64,000 nucleotides of DNA, from positions 255,617 to 319,616 of the forward strand of contig NZ_LMQW01000051.1 in the NCBI RefSeq assembly GCF_001425485.1, written 5' to 3'. Under the pieces are notes generated by a model. The model worked only from the letters and a program-made list of their open reading frames with translations, was not told the DNA's origin and made no database searches. Positions 63,664 to 64,000 of the stretch are shown in pieces (the first letter of the stretch is position 1; every line of letters begins with the position of its first letter). The DNA is from Aureimonas sp. Leaf427. GTDB taxonomy: Bacteria; Pseudomonadota; Alphaproteobacteria; Rhizobiales; Rhizobiaceae. The position numbers were made by a program, and so were the translations under genes.

Positions 63664-64000
63664 TCTACTGCGTTCGAAAGCGCCTGTGTGAAGTAGAGGA
63701 ACCGGACCGTGCGCGCCTCACCCGTATTGGTGCCTCTCGTGCAGGCTTGAATAAAGCGGTGGTAGCCAGGATATGAATCCGGGTCTTCGAGACATAGACC
63801 GAGCGTTTCTATAGTCGGGTTGAGATCAATCATCTCATCTACGTGCTGCTTGTTTTCTCCATAGATGCGTTCGACAAACCTGAACTTACCCATTAGGGAA
63901 ATCAAAGCAATTACTATCGACTGGAAAATATGGGCACGAAGGAATACAGGAAGATGGAGTTCCTCTCTTCTAACGAACTCATCAAGTCCCGTGCATATAA
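63660..64000 (-). CDS. C-terminal part of a protein cut by the right edge, partner of the HEPN gene
   Basis: The frame is open from the stop at 63660 to the window edge without a convincing start (only unsupported TTG 63905 and ATG 63893), so this is probably the last 113 residues of a larger protein. Visible text runs LDEFVRREELHLPVF, LRAHIFQSIVIALISLMGKF, then HRFIQACTRGTNTGEARTVRFLYF. The pattern of a helix with RA.IFQSI..AL followed by F..A..RGTNT...R..RF resembles the C-terminus of DUF262/GmrS-like proteins that often precede HEPN genes. That family call is tentative. Coupled by a 4-base overlap to the HEPN gene. Confidence 0.5.
   Translation of the reverse strand, partial: ICTGLDEFVRREELHLPVFLRAHIFQSIVIALISLMGKFRFVERIYGENKQHVDEMIDLNPTIETLGLCLEDPDSYPGYHRFIQACTRGTNTGEARTVRFLYFTQALSNAVE

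Larger units (their letters stand above)
58209..64000. other. Low-GC accessory (probable defence) island
   Basis: The base composition, codon usage and gene density differ clearly from the first 58 kb. Contents are a solo GIY-YIG protein, a membrane protein, a serine recombinase, a CAP12-like TIR protein and a HEPN operon, without housekeeping genes. The right end is beyond the window. No transposase, integrase of the tyrosine type or tRNA boundary is visible. Confidence 0.65.

Noticed and set aside
63930-64000. Plus-strand ATG frame running off the right edge
   Set aside because: The minus strand is open and coding-like over the same bases, in frame with the HEPN partner, which is the better reading.
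1-64000. CRISPR arrays or IS elements
   Set aside because: No regularly spaced direct repeats with unique spacers and no transposase were seen on either strand.

Overview
The window is a high-GC alphaproteobacterial chromosome segment, most likely from the Hyphomicrobiales (Rhizobiales). The gene order supports this: glyA-nrdR-ribD-ribE-ribH-nusB; a DUF177 gene, then plsX-fabH-ihfA and a MerR gene; hemB beside an RDD protein; and an LdtR-type MarR regulator next to an L,D-transpeptidase. HemB is of the Mg-type and a DUF3563 miniprotein is present. An Aurantimonadaceae-like organism (Aureimonas or relatives) fits, but the genus is a guess.

Layout. 1-8 kb: repeat palindromes, moaE-moaD-pgsA-uvrC (minus), an outer-membrane barrel protein, a GST, rlmJ and an Old Yellow Enzyme. 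8-20 kb: a molybdopterin oxidoreductase, RNase D, aspS, a TenA-like protein, a 2H phosphoesterase, a periplasmic protein, parC and bpt. 20-25 kb: RDD, hemB, DUF6163, ldtR and ldtP. 25-33 kb: glyA to nusB, a TauE/SafE permease and the H+-pyrophosphatase hppA. 33-39 kb: a DUF2156 protein, a BamE-like lipoprotein, the cytochrome bc1 chaperone-DUF177 pair, plsX-fabH-ihfA-merR and tRNA-Pro(GGG). 39-43.5 kb: a hydroxyproline-catabolism cluster with a palindromic operator. 43.5-55 kb: two GGDEF-EAL proteins, marC, three miniprotein or leader candidates, a formaldehyde-activating-enzyme homologue without the catalytic His, and an exopolysaccharide trio (polyprenyl-P glycosyltransferase, Wza-like lipoprotein, degenerate tyrosine-kinase-like protein). 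55-58 kb: DUF2842, ctaA and speB.

From about 58.2 kb to the right edge the base composition drops visibly, intergenic gaps grow and housekeeping genes stop. This accessory island holds a solo GIY-YIG protein, a two-TM membrane protein, a serine recombinase with a repeat-rich upstream region that could be its res site, a TIR protein of the CAP12/Pycsar-effector type fused to a small C-terminal GGRW/GW module, and an operon of a protein cut by the edge plus a HEPN-like protein with an RNxxxH motif. I read the island as a recombinase-associated defence island. The TIR fusion and the HEPN operon are the best candidates for poorly described systems.

All calls come from reading the sequence. No database search was possible, so family names rest on recognised motifs and gene order.
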